A DNA stretch of 16,134 nucleotides from an uncultured Robinsoniella sp. (GCA_900539655.1 UQCR01000136.1:1-16134); one strand, 5' to 3'; shown: positions 1 through 7,960, counted from the first letter of the stretch. Translations and numbers: made by a program. Notes: a model not told the origin generated them from the sequence alone.

Positions 1-97
1 TTCTTACCAAAAAGGAGCCATTTTTTACCAAAGACACAAATTAATTTACATTACCATTTAGCCACAGCCTATCAGTCTGTGCATGTCAACTATTGAA

Positions 98-167
98 ACC
101 GCCGTGTACCGAACGGTACGCACGGTGGTGTGAGAGGACGGGAACTAGTCACTCCCTCCTACTCTAT
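98..167 (+). mobile_element. Group II intron 3' end (domains V and VI); the rest lies off the left edge
   Basis: Bases 98-129 fold into a domain V hairpin: a 9-bp lower helix (98-106 with 121-129), a 2-nt bulge CG at 119-120, a 4-bp upper helix (107-110 with 115-118) and a GAAC tetraloop. A G-U pair at 101/126 lies in the lower helix where the catalytic triad (here CGC, 100-102) is expected. Bases 132-164 form domain VI: 132-134 pairs with 162-164, 135-138 with 157-160, 140-143 with 153-156, leaving A161 bulged as the branch-point adenosine. Seven bases from A161 gives a 3' splice site after AT at 166-167, matching the usual intron ending AY. Bases 1-97 should be intron domain IV or flank; no maturase reading frame is visible there. 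The 5' part and completeness cannot be judged. The intron runs antisense to the adjacent purF-like gene. Confidence 0.8.
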
Positions 168-1567
168 TCTTTACCATTCCAGCAGTAAGTACACAGTTTA
201 CATGGTTCAATTCCAATAGAGGCCAGCATATCATCCAAACGGTGATAGCGCAGGGTTGTGAAATTGAGTTGTTTTCTTATTTCATCTATCATTTCGATAT
301 AATTCTGGCTGTCCGGATTGGTATAGTCATCCAGCATATTGATATCGTTTTCCCCTTCCCGTTCACGTATAATGCGTCGTGTTATCAAATCCATTTCAGA
401 ATTCGAACGTGAAAAGTTCAGATATTTGCATCCGAACATCAGAGGCGGGCAGGCAGGGCGGATATGTACTTCTTTTGCACCCTCCTGGTAGAGAAATTCA
501 GTAGTTTCCCTAAGCTGGGTACCGCGTACGATAGAATCGTCGATTAACAACAGTTTTTTGTCACGGATCAAAGCTTCCACCGGAACTAACTTCATTTTCG
601 CGATCATATTACGCTGGCTCTGCTTGGGGGGCATAAATGAACGGGGCCAGGTTGGCGTATATTTAATGAAAGGACGGGAATAAGGAATCCCGGTTGCATT
701 TGCATAGCCGATGGCGTGGGCAACTCCGGAATCCGGAACACCGGCAACAACGTCGGGCTTAACGGTATCGCGGTTAGCCAGGAGGCGTCCGCAATTATAA
801 CGCATCTGTTCAACATTGACACCTTCATAGGAAGATGTGGGATATCCATAATAAACCCAGAGGAAAGAACAAATCTTCATTTTTTCCCTTGGTTTGCTCA
901 GGGTCTCCACGCTTTCCGGTGTGATTTTTACAATCTCGCCGGGACCCAGTTCTTTATAATCCACATAACCCAGGTTGACGTATGCAAAACATTCAAAAGA
1001 TACGCAATAAGCGTCCTCTTTTTTACCAATAGCAAGAGGTGTTCTGCCCATGCGGTCTCTGGATGCATAGATCTCATTTGGTGTCATGACCAGCATGGTC
1101 ATGGAGCCTTCCACCATCTCCTGAACATATAACATTCCTTCTAATATAGAACTTTTTTGATTAATCAGAGAAGCCACAAGCTCTGTAGCGTTAATATGGC
1201 CTCCGCTCATTTCCAGAAAATGAGTACATCCATTGTCGTAAGCATTTTGTACCAGTTTTTCGATATTATTGATTTTACCTACAGTTGTTATGGCAAAACT
1301 GCCCAGATGGGACTGCACCAGTAAAGGCTGAGGTTCATTATCAGAGATACAGCCGATTCCCAGATTGCCTTCCAGTTCTTCAATGTCCCGTTCGAATTTA
1401 GTACGAAAAGGGGAATTCTCAATATTGTGGATTGCTCTGTTAAATCCGTCTTTACCAAATACTGCCATACCGCCTCTTCTGGTGCCCAAATGTGAATGAT
1501 AGTCAATTCCAAAGAATAAATCCTGTACACAGCTTGCCTTAGAAGCTACGCCGAATATTCCACCCAT
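164..1567 (-). CDS. PurF paralog (amidophosphoribosyltransferase family) with degenerate glutaminase domain
   Basis: 467 residues from the ATG at 1567, which follows GAAGGAG at 8-nt spacing; an upstream in-frame ATG at 1618 lacks such a site and would bury the conserved N-terminus. The family makes phosphoribosylamine from PRPP and glutamine in the first step of purine synthesis. The C-terminal half is intact: the PRPP-binding motif LLLIDDSIVRGTQ lies at 339-351. Cysteines fit the [4Fe-4S] ligands of the Bacillus-type enzyme (C233, C380, and the C456/C459/C462 cluster near the C-terminus). The N-terminal Ntn-hydrolase half is altered. The protein begins MGGIFGV where active enzymes have MCGI, so the nucleophilic Cys1 is Gly. 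The Arg-Tyr-Pro-Thr-x-Gly glutamine loop is missing around 72-80, and the HNG oxyanion motif is replaced by TVGK (95-98). I infer no glutaminase activity; it could use ammonia, sense PRPP, or have another role. No purine genes are adjacent. The stop codon lies within the intron end. Confidence 0.85.
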   Translation of the reverse strand: MGGIFGVASKASCVQDLFFGIDYHSHLGTRRGGMAVFGKDGFNRAIHNIENSPFRTKFERDIEELEGNLGIGCISDNEPQPLLVQSHLGSFAITTVGKINNIEKLVQNAYDNGCTHFLEMSGGHINATELVASLINQKSSILEGMLYVQEMVEGSMTMLVMTPNEIYASRDRMGRTPLAIGKKEDAYCVSFECFAYVNLGYVDYKELGPGEIVKITPESVETLSKPREKMKICSFLWVYYGYPTSSYEGVNVEQMRYNCGRLLANRDTVKPDVVAGVPDSGVAHAIGYANATGIPYSRPFIKYTPTWPRSFMPPKQSQRNMIAKMKLVPVEALIRDKKLLLIDDSIVRGTQLRETTEFLYQEGAKEVHIRPACPPLMFGCKYLNFSRSNSEMDLITRRIIREREGENDINMLDDYTNPDSQNYIEMIDEIRKQLNFTTLRYHRLDDMLASIGIEPCKLCTYCWNGKE

Positions 1568-1608
1568 GTATTCCACTCCTTCATGTTTGCGTTTTTTGAT
1601 ACAGGTAC

Positions 1609-1638
1609 ATTCTATCATAATATGACAGGAAATAACAA
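1609..1638 (-). promoter_or_regulatory. Candidate promoter of the purF paralog
   Basis: On the minus strand, TTGTTA (1633-1638), an 18-nt spacer and TAGAAT (1609-1614) fit a housekeeping sigma promoter. Transcription would start about 35 nt before the chosen ATG at 1567, leaving room for the GAAGGAG site. Prediction by eye only. Confidence 0.4.
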
Positions 1639-1706
1639 GGGGATTTATATAATCACATTTTGTCTGAAAGTGGACTACATAAAAAGGTCTTTCCCACTAA
1701 TAGATT

Positions 1707-1735
1707 TTGTGATAGAATAGAGTAGTTAATACTAT
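1707..1735 (+). promoter_or_regulatory. Candidate promoter of gdpP-rplI-dnaB
   Basis: TTGTGA (1707-1712), a 17-nt spacer and TACTAT (1730-1735). The implied transcription start near 1742 precedes the GGGAG ribosome site at 1750-1754 and favours translation from 1763 over the ATG at 1748. Both hexamers deviate from consensus. Confidence 0.4.
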
Positions 1736-1762
1736 CCTTTTTTAAGTATGGGAGTACAATCT

Positions 1763-3817
1763 ATGAAAAAGATAAATAGAAAGATAAAATATAGCGGGAA
1801 GTTAAAATCATATATGCAATGGCCGCTGGCTCTGGCAGTGTTTTTACTGCTGATGGATATTGCTGTATTTGCAGTGAATACAAAAGCAGGAATTGTTGCA
1901 GCACTGTTCAGCGTGGTATATATTGTTTTGATTATCGGCGTATTTGTATTGTACAAACCCCGTATTATGACTGAACTTGTATCATTCGCCACTCAATATG
2001 GTCAGATACAGAAGAAAATGCTTCAGAAATTTACCATTCCATACGGTTTGCTGGATACAGAGGGCAAGATTATCTGGATGAATGAAGCGTTTTGTAATGC
2101 GGTGGGAAAAGATCCGAAATATCATAAAAATATATTAAACCTGTTTCCGGAGATCAGTGTTAATGTCCTGCCTAAAAATGAGGATATTCAGACGATAGAA
2201 GTTCATTTTGAAGGTGAAGATTACCGTGCACAGCTTCAGAAGGTATCTATTGAAGAACTGGCGGAGTCCGTAAATATTGTGGATGTGCCGGAAGACCAGA
2301 ATTATTTAATTGCAGTATACCTGTTTGATACAACAGAATTAAACCAGTATATAAGAGAAAATAAAGAACAGAAATTGGTTGCGGGACTTATTTATATTGA
2401 TAACTATGATGAAGCGCTGGAGAGTGTGGAAGAAGTCCGCAGATCTCTGCTGATGGCATTAATAGACCGTAAAATTAATAAATATATTACAAGCCTTGAT
2501 GGGATTGTGAAGAAGATTGAAAAAGATAAGTATTTTATTGTAATGAAACAGAGGTCGTTAACGACACTGGAATCTAACCGGTTTTCCTTATTGGAGGAAG
2601 TAAAGTCCGTTAACATCGGCAATGATATGAGTGTTACACTGAGTATTGGTATTGGTGTAAATGGAAACGGATATGTACAGAATTATGATTTTTCACGTAT
2701 TGCAATAGAGCTGGCACTGGGCCGGGGCGGCGATCAGGCGGTCGTTAAGGATAATGAGAAAATTTCTTATTATGGTGGAAAATCACAGCAGATGGAAAAG
2801 AGTACCCGTGTGAAAGCAAGGGTAAAAGCACATGCCCTGCGGGAGTTTATTGACAGCAAGGAAGATGTGGTGGTCATGGGCCACAAGATTACTGATATCG
2901 ATTCTTTCGGAGCTTCGATCGGTGTATACCGGGCAGCAAGGCTCATGAATAAAAAGGCTCATATCGTAATTGAAGATGTAAACAGTTCGATTCGTCCCTG
3001 GATGAATATGTTTCTGAATAATAAAGATTATGAGAGTGATATGTTTGTAAACCATGCCCAGGCGGAAGAAATCGTAGATAATAATACGGTAGTGGTTGTG
3101 GTTGATACCAACCGTCCAAGTATGGCAGAATGTTCGTCTATTTTGGAGCAGACGAAAACCATTGTTGTTCTGGATCATCACCGCCAGAGCAGTGAGGTTA
3201 TTAAAAATGCAGTACTGTCTTATATTGAACCTTATGCATCATCTACCTGTGAAATGGTAGCGGAGATTCTGCAATATTTTGTAGATGGCATTAAGCTTAA
3301 GAATATTGAAGCCGATTGTATCTATGCAGGAATTATTATTGATACAAATAATTTTGTGGCTAAGACAGGGGTACGTACTTTTGAAGCGGCAGCTTTTCTT
3401 AGACGCTGTGGAGCGGATGTAACAAGAGTCCGTAAAATGCTGAGAAATGATATGGCTGCATATAAAGCGAGAGCAGAAGCGGTCCGGCATGCGGAGCTGT
3501 TCCTGAACTGCTATGCTTTTAGTATCTGTCCGAGTGAAAATATTGAAAGTCCTACGGTAGTGGGTGCTCAGGCAGCGAATGAATTATTGAATATTATCGG
3601 TGTAAAGGCTTCTTTTGTGTTTACACCGTTTAATAAACAAGTATATATCAGCGCCCGTTCCATCGATGAAGTCAATGTACAGATCATTACAGAACGCATG
3701 GGCGGTGGAGGACATTTGAATATAGCCGGTGCGCAGTTGAAGAATACAACGGTGGAAGAGGCTATCAGTAAATTAAAAGATGTAATTATTAAAATGACAG
3801 AAGAAGGAGCGATTTAA
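1763..3817 (+). CDS. gdpP: GdpP-type cyclic-di-AMP phosphodiesterase (TM-PAS-GGDEF-DHH/DHHA1)
   Basis: 684 residues from the ATG at 1763, chosen because GGGAG sits 8 nt upstream; the in-frame ATG at 1748 has no ribosome site. Residue numbers count from 1763. Two membrane helices (about 20-37 and 43-63) are followed by a PAS-like region (about 90-150), a degenerate GGDEF domain with the family signature LGRGGDQ, and a DHH/DHHA1 phosphodiesterase module. The metal-binding motifs are all visible: GHKITDID at 373-380, DTNRP from 448, LDHH at 470-473, and GGGGH at 647-651 in DHHA1. GdpP proteins hydrolyse c-di-AMP to pApA at the membrane and so affect wall stress, potassium and osmotic balance; the PAS domain of characterised members binds haem. 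The stop codon directly abuts the rplI start codon, and the gdpP-rplI-dnaB order is conserved in Firmicutes, which strengthens the call. Length is close to that of B. subtilis GdpP. Confidence 0.95.
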   Translation: MKKINRKIKYSGKLKSYMQWPLALAVFLLLMDIAVFAVNTKAGIVAALFSVVYIVLIIGVFVLYKPRIMTELVSFATQYGQIQKKMLQKFTIPYGLLDTEGKIIWMNEAFCNAVGKDPKYHKNILNLFPEISVNVLPKNEDIQTIEVHFEGEDYRAQLQKVSIEELAESVNIVDVPEDQNYLIAVYLFDTTELNQYIRENKEQKLVAGLIYIDNYDEALESVEEVRRSLLMALIDRKINKYITSLDGIVKKIEKDKYFIVMKQRSLTTLESNRFSLLEEVKSVNIGNDMSVTLSIGIGVNGNGYVQNYDFSRIAIELALGRGGDQAVVKDNEKISYYGGKSQQMEKSTRVKARVKAHALREFIDSKEDVVVMGHKITDIDSFGASIGVYRAARLMNKKAHIVIEDVNSSIRPWMNMFLNNKDYESDMFVNHAQAEEIVDNNTVVVVVDTNRPSMAECSSILEQTKTIVVLDHHRQSSEVIKNAVLSYIEPYASSTCEMVAEILQYFVDGIKLKNIEADCIYAGIIIDTNNFVAKTGVRTFEAAAFLRRCGADVTRVRKMLRNDMAAYKARAEAVRHAELFLNCYAFSICPSENIESPTVVGAQAANELLNIIGVKASFVFTPFNKQVYISARSIDEVNVQIITERMGGGGHLNIAGAQLKNTTVEEAISKLKDVIIKMTEEGAI

Positions 3818-4261
3818 ATGAAAGTTATATTATTGGAAGATGTAAAATCACTTGGAAACAAAGGCGCTATTGTAAATGTCAGCGACGGTTATGCAAGAAA
3901 TCTGTTCACGAAAAAATTAGGAATTGAAGCAACACCAAAGAATATCAATGATTTGAAGCTTAAGAAGGCACATGAGGAAAAAGTGGCACAGCAGATTCTG
4001 GATGAAGCAAAGGCATTTGCGGCTGAAATTGCAGAAAAGCAGGTTACGGTATCCATCAAAGTGGGAGAAGGCGGAAGAACGTTTGGTTCTATTTCATCCA
4101 AAGAAATTGCAGAAGCGGCGAAAGCGCAGCTGGGATATGATATTGATAAGAAAAAAATGCAGCTGACAAATCCGATCAAGGCTCTTGGCACTACGCTTGT
4201 ACCAATTAAGCTTCATCCGAAAGTAACAGCAGAATTAAAGGTTGTAGTAAAGGAAGCTTAG
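3818..4261 (+). CDS. rplI: 50S ribosomal protein L9
   Basis: 147 residues, the usual length for L9. The N-terminal RNA-binding domain opens with MKVILLEDVKSLGNKG and contains the conserved VSDGYARNLF segment (about 21-30). A long charged connecting helix (about 45-75) leads to the C-terminal domain, which includes the GGRTFGSI segment. L9 binds 23S rRNA near the base of the L1 stalk and helps maintain reading-frame fidelity. Its ATG follows the gdpP TAA with no gap, and its ribosome site (GAAGGAG) lies within the gdpP coding end, so the two genes are probably translationally coupled. dnaB starts 13 nt downstream. Confidence 0.97.
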   Translation: MKVILLEDVKSLGNKGAIVNVSDGYARNLFTKKLGIEATPKNINDLKLKKAHEEKVAQQILDEAKAFAAEIAEKQVTVSIKVGEGGRTFGSISSKEIAEAAKAQLGYDIDKKKMQLTNPIKALGTTLVPIKLHPKVTAELKVVVKEA

Positions 4262-4274
4262 GAGGAACCCTGAC

Positions 4275-5603
4275 ATGGAAGAAGCACTCATAAAACGGGT
4301 ATTGCCACATAGCGTCGAGGCAGAACAGTCTGTAATTGGCTCTATGATTATGGATAGAGAAGCGATTATGACTGCTTCGGAGATTATCAGCAGCGAGGAT
4401 TTCTATCAACATCAGTATGGGGTATTATTTGAATCCATGCTGGAGTTATACAATGAAGGCAAACCGGTAGATCTGATCACATTACAGGACCGTCTAAAGG
4501 AAAAGGAAGTACCTCCGGAGATCAGCAGCCTGGAATTTGTAAGAGATCTGTTAAACGCAGTGCCCACCTCGGCTAATGTTAAATATTATGCCAATATTGT
4601 CCAGGAAAAATCAATGCTTCGGAAACTGATCCGGACTACGGAAGACATTGCCAATACCTGTTATGTGGCAAAAGACAGGCTGGAAGATATTCTGGGAGAT
4701 ACGGAGAAGAAGATATTTGATATCGTCCAGTGTAATACTTCAGGTGATTATGTACCGATTAAGGAAGTAGTGCTGAATGCTTTGGATAAAATCGAACAGG
4801 CTGCCAAAAACAAAGGAAGTGTTACAGGAATACCTACCGGCTTTATCGACCTGGATTATAAAACATCAGGATTTCAGCCTTCCGACCTTATTCTGATAGC
4901 TGCCCGTCCTTCTATGGGTAAAACTGCATTCGTATTAAATGTTGCGCAGAATATGGCATTTAAAGAAAATAAGACAGTGGCGATTTTTAGTTTGGAAATG
5001 TCAAAGGAGCAGTTGGTTAACCGTCTGCTCTCGCTTGAGTCCAAGGTTGATTCCCAGTCCATACGAACCGGTAATCTGTCGGATGAAGACTGGTCAAAAC
5101 TGATTGAGGGCGCAGGAATTATTGGTAAATCACATTTGATTATTGATGATACGCCGGGTATCTCAATCAATGATTTACGTTCCAAGTGCCGTAAGTATAA
5201 GCTGGAACAGGATCTGGGCATCATCATTATTGACTACCTTCAGTTGATGACCGGAAGTAAAAAGACAGACTCCAGGCAGCAGGAGATCTCTGATATTTCA
5301 AGATCCCTGAAAGAAGTTGCGAGGGAGCTGCATGTACCTGTAGTTGCGCTGTCCCAGCTAAGCCGTGCTGTAGAGCAGCGTCCGGAGCACAGGCCTATGT
5401 TATCTGACCTTCGTGAATCCGGAGCGATTGAGCAGGATGCCGATGTGGTTATGTTCCTGTATCGTGATGATTATTATAACAAAGATACCGACAGGCCCAA
5501 TATCGCGGAAGTAATTATTGCTAAGCAGAGAAATGGTCCGATTGGTACGATAGAGCTTGTATGGCTGCCGAATTATACGAAATTTGCAAATATGCAGAAG
5601 TAA
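4275..5603 (+). CDS. dnaB: Replicative DNA helicase DnaB
   Basis: 442 residues, standard for DnaB (DnaC in B. subtilis naming). An N-terminal all-helical domain (about 10-110) with the PHSVEAEQSVIGSM segment precedes the RecA-like motor. Walker A is ARPSMGKT at 210-217, the SLEMS motif lies at 239-243, Walker B is IIIIDYLQLM from 316, and the arginine-finger region LRESGAIEQDAD begins at 379. It unwinds DNA ahead of the replication fork as a hexamer. No intein interrupts the P-loop. AGGAGG at 4260-4265 is spaced well from the ATG. It is the last gene of the gdpP-rplI-dnaB unit; a terminator begins 4 nt after its stop. Confidence 0.97.
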   Translation: MEEALIKRVLPHSVEAEQSVIGSMIMDREAIMTASEIISSEDFYQHQYGVLFESMLELYNEGKPVDLITLQDRLKEKEVPPEISSLEFVRDLLNAVPTSANVKYYANIVQEKSMLRKLIRTTEDIANTCYVAKDRLEDILGDTEKKIFDIVQCNTSGDYVPIKEVVLNALDKIEQAAKNKGSVTGIPTGFIDLDYKTSGFQPSDLILIAARPSMGKTAFVLNVAQNMAFKENKTVAIFSLEMSKEQLVNRLLSLESKVDSQSIRTGNLSDEDWSKLIEGAGIIGKSHLIIDDTPGISINDLRSKCRKYKLEQDLGIIIIDYLQLMTGSKKTDSRQQEISDISRSLKEVARELHVPVVALSQLSRAVEQRPEHRPMLSDLRESGAIEQDADVVMFLYRDDYYNKDTDRPNIAEVIIAKQRNGPIGTIELVWLPNYTKFANMQK

Positions 5604-5606
5604 CGG

Positions 5607-5641
5607 AAAGCGTTCATCTTTAGTAGAGGTGAACGTTTTTT
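5607..5641 (+). terminator. Rho-independent terminator after dnaB
   Basis: The stem pairs CGTTCATCT (5611-5619) with AGGTGAACG (5627-5635) and extends outward through A-T pairs, followed by T6 at 5636-5641. It lies 4 nt after the dnaB stop codon. Confidence 0.85.
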
Positions 5642-5944
5642 ATATAATGATATGGCTTTATATATTATGATGCATTTAAATAAAATTATTATATATAATA
5701 AATATTTATGTTGACTAATTGTATTTTTTGAACTATAATAAAACATATAATTCTAATTAAGCAGATCTGCTTTGATTTCCCATTTTAAGTGATAATTATT
5801 TTAAAAAATATCGAATATACACGTTGTAGGTATTTATTTTGATGTAACAGAGTTGTTTCATTAATATTTATAAACAGGATCTTTCGCTTCTGGTCTTGAG
5901 GCATTCAATAACTAAGGGGATGATCCATAGAAGGGAGTGGATTC
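5642..5944 (+). promoter_or_regulatory. AT-rich intergenic region with near-consensus promoter and 14-bp palindrome
   Basis: No gene is visible between the dnaB terminator and the next start codon. TTGACT (5711-5716), a 17-nt spacer and TATAAT (5734-5739) form one of the best promoters in the window, reading toward the gene at 5945. The perfect palindrome AAGCAGATCTGCTT (5759-5772) lies just downstream of the predicted transcription start (about 5746), a position suited to a repressor. The transcript leader would be about 200 nt; I see no recognised riboswitch in it. Confidence 0.6.
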
Positions 5945-6823
5945 ATGCCCAAGAAGATGTTGCAATGGCATCCGGCTTTTTATGCTGTACTTCAGATAGA
6001 GCTGCAGGATGAATTTAAACACCTGGACTTTGAGAATGAACATATGCTGGGGACGAAGCCAAAGCAAATTGATGTATTGGTCATTAAGAATAAGGATAAC
6101 ATTCAAATTAAAAAGAACATAGGAAAAATTTTTAAAAAGTATAATATTATAGAATATAAAAATCCAAAAGATTATTTAAGCATAGATGATTTTTATAAAT
6201 GCTACGCTTATGCCTGTCTTTTCAAACAGGAGGGAAGCGGACGTGAACCAATTGACATCACAGATATCACCCTAACACTTGTAAGCAGAAGTTTTCCTCT
6301 AAAATTAATAAATCATTGGAAAAGGGTAAGGGGATTTCAGATCGTTAAACAAGAGGATGGAATTTTTTATATTCTGGGTGATATTATGCCAATACAATTA
6401 CTCATAACCAGAATGCTTTCCAAAGAGGAAAATCTGTGGTTAAGGGGATTAGATGAAGGAATAAATGACAGAGGGCTGATGGAACATTTATCCCGGGAGT
6501 ATGAAAAGAACCAGAAAAACCAGTTTTATCAATCCGCGATGGACATGATAATAAGATCCAATAAGAAGGAGTTTCAGGAGGCGAAGAACGATATGTGTGA
6601 AGCAATCAGAGAATTATTTAAGACTGAACTGGAAGATGCAGTTGAAGAGGCTGTAAATAAAGCGGTCATCCAGGCTGTGACTCATGCAACCGGTAAAGCA
6701 AGATGTGATATGCTGAATGCCTTAGAAGACATTCACAACAATATACCTCTTAAAAAGGTACAGGAAAAATACATTTTAACAAAAGAAGAAGTATCCCGTT
6801 TGGAGAAATTAGCGATGTATTAA
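5945..6823 (+). CDS. Rpn/YhgA-like PD-(D/E)XK nuclease-family protein
   Basis: 292 residues, with ribosome site AAGGGAG seven nt before the ATG. The N-terminal part has the spacing of a PD-(D/E)XK fold: E32 in FENEHMLG, D43 in KQIDVLVIKN and E70-x-K72 in NIIEYKNP, where EYK is the (D/E)xK element. The middle (about 75-165) is mixed alpha/beta. The C-terminal third is helical and charged, with a valine/alanine-rich coiled-coil stretch near 231-246. It ends in a KKVQEKYILTKEEVSRLEKL segment like the C-terminal tails of Rpn (recombination-promoting nuclease) proteins and Lachnospiraceae relatives. Rpn proteins are transposase-like DNA endonucleases; for this homologue the substrate is unknown. 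It has its own promoter and lies between housekeeping genes, which suggests an inserted accessory gene. Family confidence is moderate and nuclease activity is inferred only from the motif. Confidence 0.65.
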   Translation: MPKKMLQWHPAFYAVLQIELQDEFKHLDFENEHMLGTKPKQIDVLVIKNKDNIQIKKNIGKIFKKYNIIEYKNPKDYLSIDDFYKCYAYACLFKQEGSGREPIDITDITLTLVSRSFPLKLINHWKRVRGFQIVKQEDGIFYILGDIMPIQLLITRMLSKEENLWLRGLDEGINDRGLMEHLSREYEKNQKNQFYQSAMDMIIRSNKKEFQEAKNDMCEAIRELFKTELEDAVEEAVNKAVIQAVTHATGKARCDMLNALEDIHNNIPLKKVQEKYILTKEEVSRLEKLAMY

Positions 6824-6834
6824 ACGTGTTAGAA

Positions 6835-6862
6835 GGGAAATTCGTCGAAGCCTGAATTTTCC
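6835..6862 (+). terminator. Weak hairpin after the Rpn-like gene
   Basis: A 9-bp stem (GGAAATTC region from 6835, pairing with GAATTTTCC at 6854-6862, including one G-T pair) lies 12 nt after the stop codon. No T-tract follows, so termination is uncertain. Confidence 0.3.
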
Positions 6863-6908
6863 TGATGAATCGGGTGTTTTCCTGACATTATTTGCGATAT
6901 CTCCATGT

Positions 6909-6936
6909 TTGAATCTAAGAATCAATATGATATAAT
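6909..6936 (+). promoter_or_regulatory. Promoter of the MerR-like gene
   Basis: TTGAAT (6909-6914), a 16-nt spacer and a perfect TATAAT (6931-6936) with an extended TGA element just upstream. It reads toward the start codon at 7011 with a leader of about 68 nt. Confidence 0.6.
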
Positions 6937-7010
6937 AGCCATGTGCAGATTTACGTTTTGCTTATGGCCAAAATGCCTGTATAGATTCTATTTAATAATG
7001 GAGGGGACGT

Positions 7011-7856
7011 ATGGAAATAATGGACGAGACGAGATATATGATCTCCGATGCGGCTAAGAAAGTCGCAGTAGAAGCGCATGTTCTGCGCTATTGGGAAGAG
7101 GAACTGGAACTTCCGATTGCGCGGACTGAACTGGGTCACCGATACTATACAGAAGAAAATATTCGTATATTTCAGAATATTAAGGAACTGAAAGAGAGAG
7201 GGTTTCAATTAAAGGCAATCAAAGTTTTAATACCTGAGATTGCAAAAAGGGAAATCAAAAATACAGATAATATTATTCACCTGGAAGAAAAACTAAACAG
7301 GAAATCACTTGATAAAGATCATGAAGCAGATAAAATACCACAGGCTTCCGCTTCAGAACCAGAGAAAGACAAGCAGAAAGAACAGACAGCAGAAGGTATG
7401 CAAAAGCCTCATAAAGAGATTTCTAATGAGAACTCGAAGGACAAGCCGCATCAGAATGGAAACAGTCAGGAAAGAGCAGTGAAGGACGGTAAGAAAGAGA
7501 CATTATCAGATAAAAAAGATTCCGAAAAATGCGTTGCAGATGTATTGGAAACAACGTTGTCGGAACTGGAATTTGATGTGGATAAACTCCTTCAATTTGA
7601 AAAAATTGTGGGTAACATAGTTACAACTGCTTTAAAAGAAAATAACAAAGAGCTGAATGATCAGATCAGCGAAAGTGTTACCAAAGAAATTGACTATCTG
7701 CTGAAGCTGCGTGAGGAAAAAGAGGAAGACAGATACAGACGTTTAGATGAGTCGATTCGTGCTCATCAAAATCAGGGCTCGAAGCACCTTGTAGCAGCAA
7801 CCCAGTCCGAAGATGTGAAACCGCAGAAGAAAGGGTTCTTTTTTTGGAGGCATTGA
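7011..7856 (+). CDS. MerR-type HTH DNA-binding protein with long charged tail
   Basis: 281 residues; the ATG follows GGAGGGG. The N-terminal MerR winged helix (about 9-77) includes YMISDAAKKVAVEAHVLRYW, then a wing with LGHRYYTEENI and a second helical part ending near 80. MerR-family regulators normally carry a dimerisation helix and effector domain. Here residues 85-175 are instead a hydrophilic, low-complexity Lys/Glu/Asp/Gln/Asn linker, followed by a predicted helical segment (about 180-260). The protein ends in KKGFFFWRH, a short basic-aromatic tail. No Cys pair for metal binding occurs in the effector region. The layout recalls RacA-like or plasmid/phage MerR-HTH proteins that bind DNA structurally, not classic effector-responsive activators; this is inference. 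It is transcribed alone and ends at a bidirectional terminator. Confidence 0.75.
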   Translation: MEIMDETRYMISDAAKKVAVEAHVLRYWEEELELPIARTELGHRYYTEENIRIFQNIKELKERGFQLKAIKVLIPEIAKREIKNTDNIIHLEEKLNRKSLDKDHEADKIPQASASEPEKDKQKEQTAEGMQKPHKEISNENSKDKPHQNGNSQERAVKDGKKETLSDKKDSEKCVADVLETTLSELEFDVDKLLQFEKIVGNIVTTALKENNKELNDQISESVTKEIDYLLKLREEKEEDRYRRLDESIRAHQNQGSKHLVAATQSEDVKPQKKGFFFWRH

Positions 7857-7911
7857 TTTTAAAACATATTTTTCCTCTATATACCTATGTTTCTTTCATG
7901 TCTGGTATTAC

Positions 7912-7948
7912 AAAAGTTCTCACCTAACAATTCCGGGTGAGAACTTTT
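7912..7948. terminator. Bidirectional rho-independent terminator
   Basis: A perfect 13-bp inverted repeat, AAAAGTTCTCACC (7912-7924) and GGTGAGAACTTTT (7936-7948), with an 11-nt loop and A/T tracts on both sides. It lies between the convergent MerR-like gene and the anti-sigma gene and can serve both. Confidence 0.88.
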
Positions 7949-7960
7949 AAATATCAATCT

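Noticed and set aside
1..60. Repeated TTACCA hexamers (4, 25, 51, and 171)
   Set aside because: Irregular spacing in AT-rich sequence; too short to support a repeat family or CRISPR array.
716..1132. 138-codon open frame on the + strand inside the purF-like gene
   Set aside because: It is antisense to a clearly conserved gene, has no ribosome site and no recognisable protein features.
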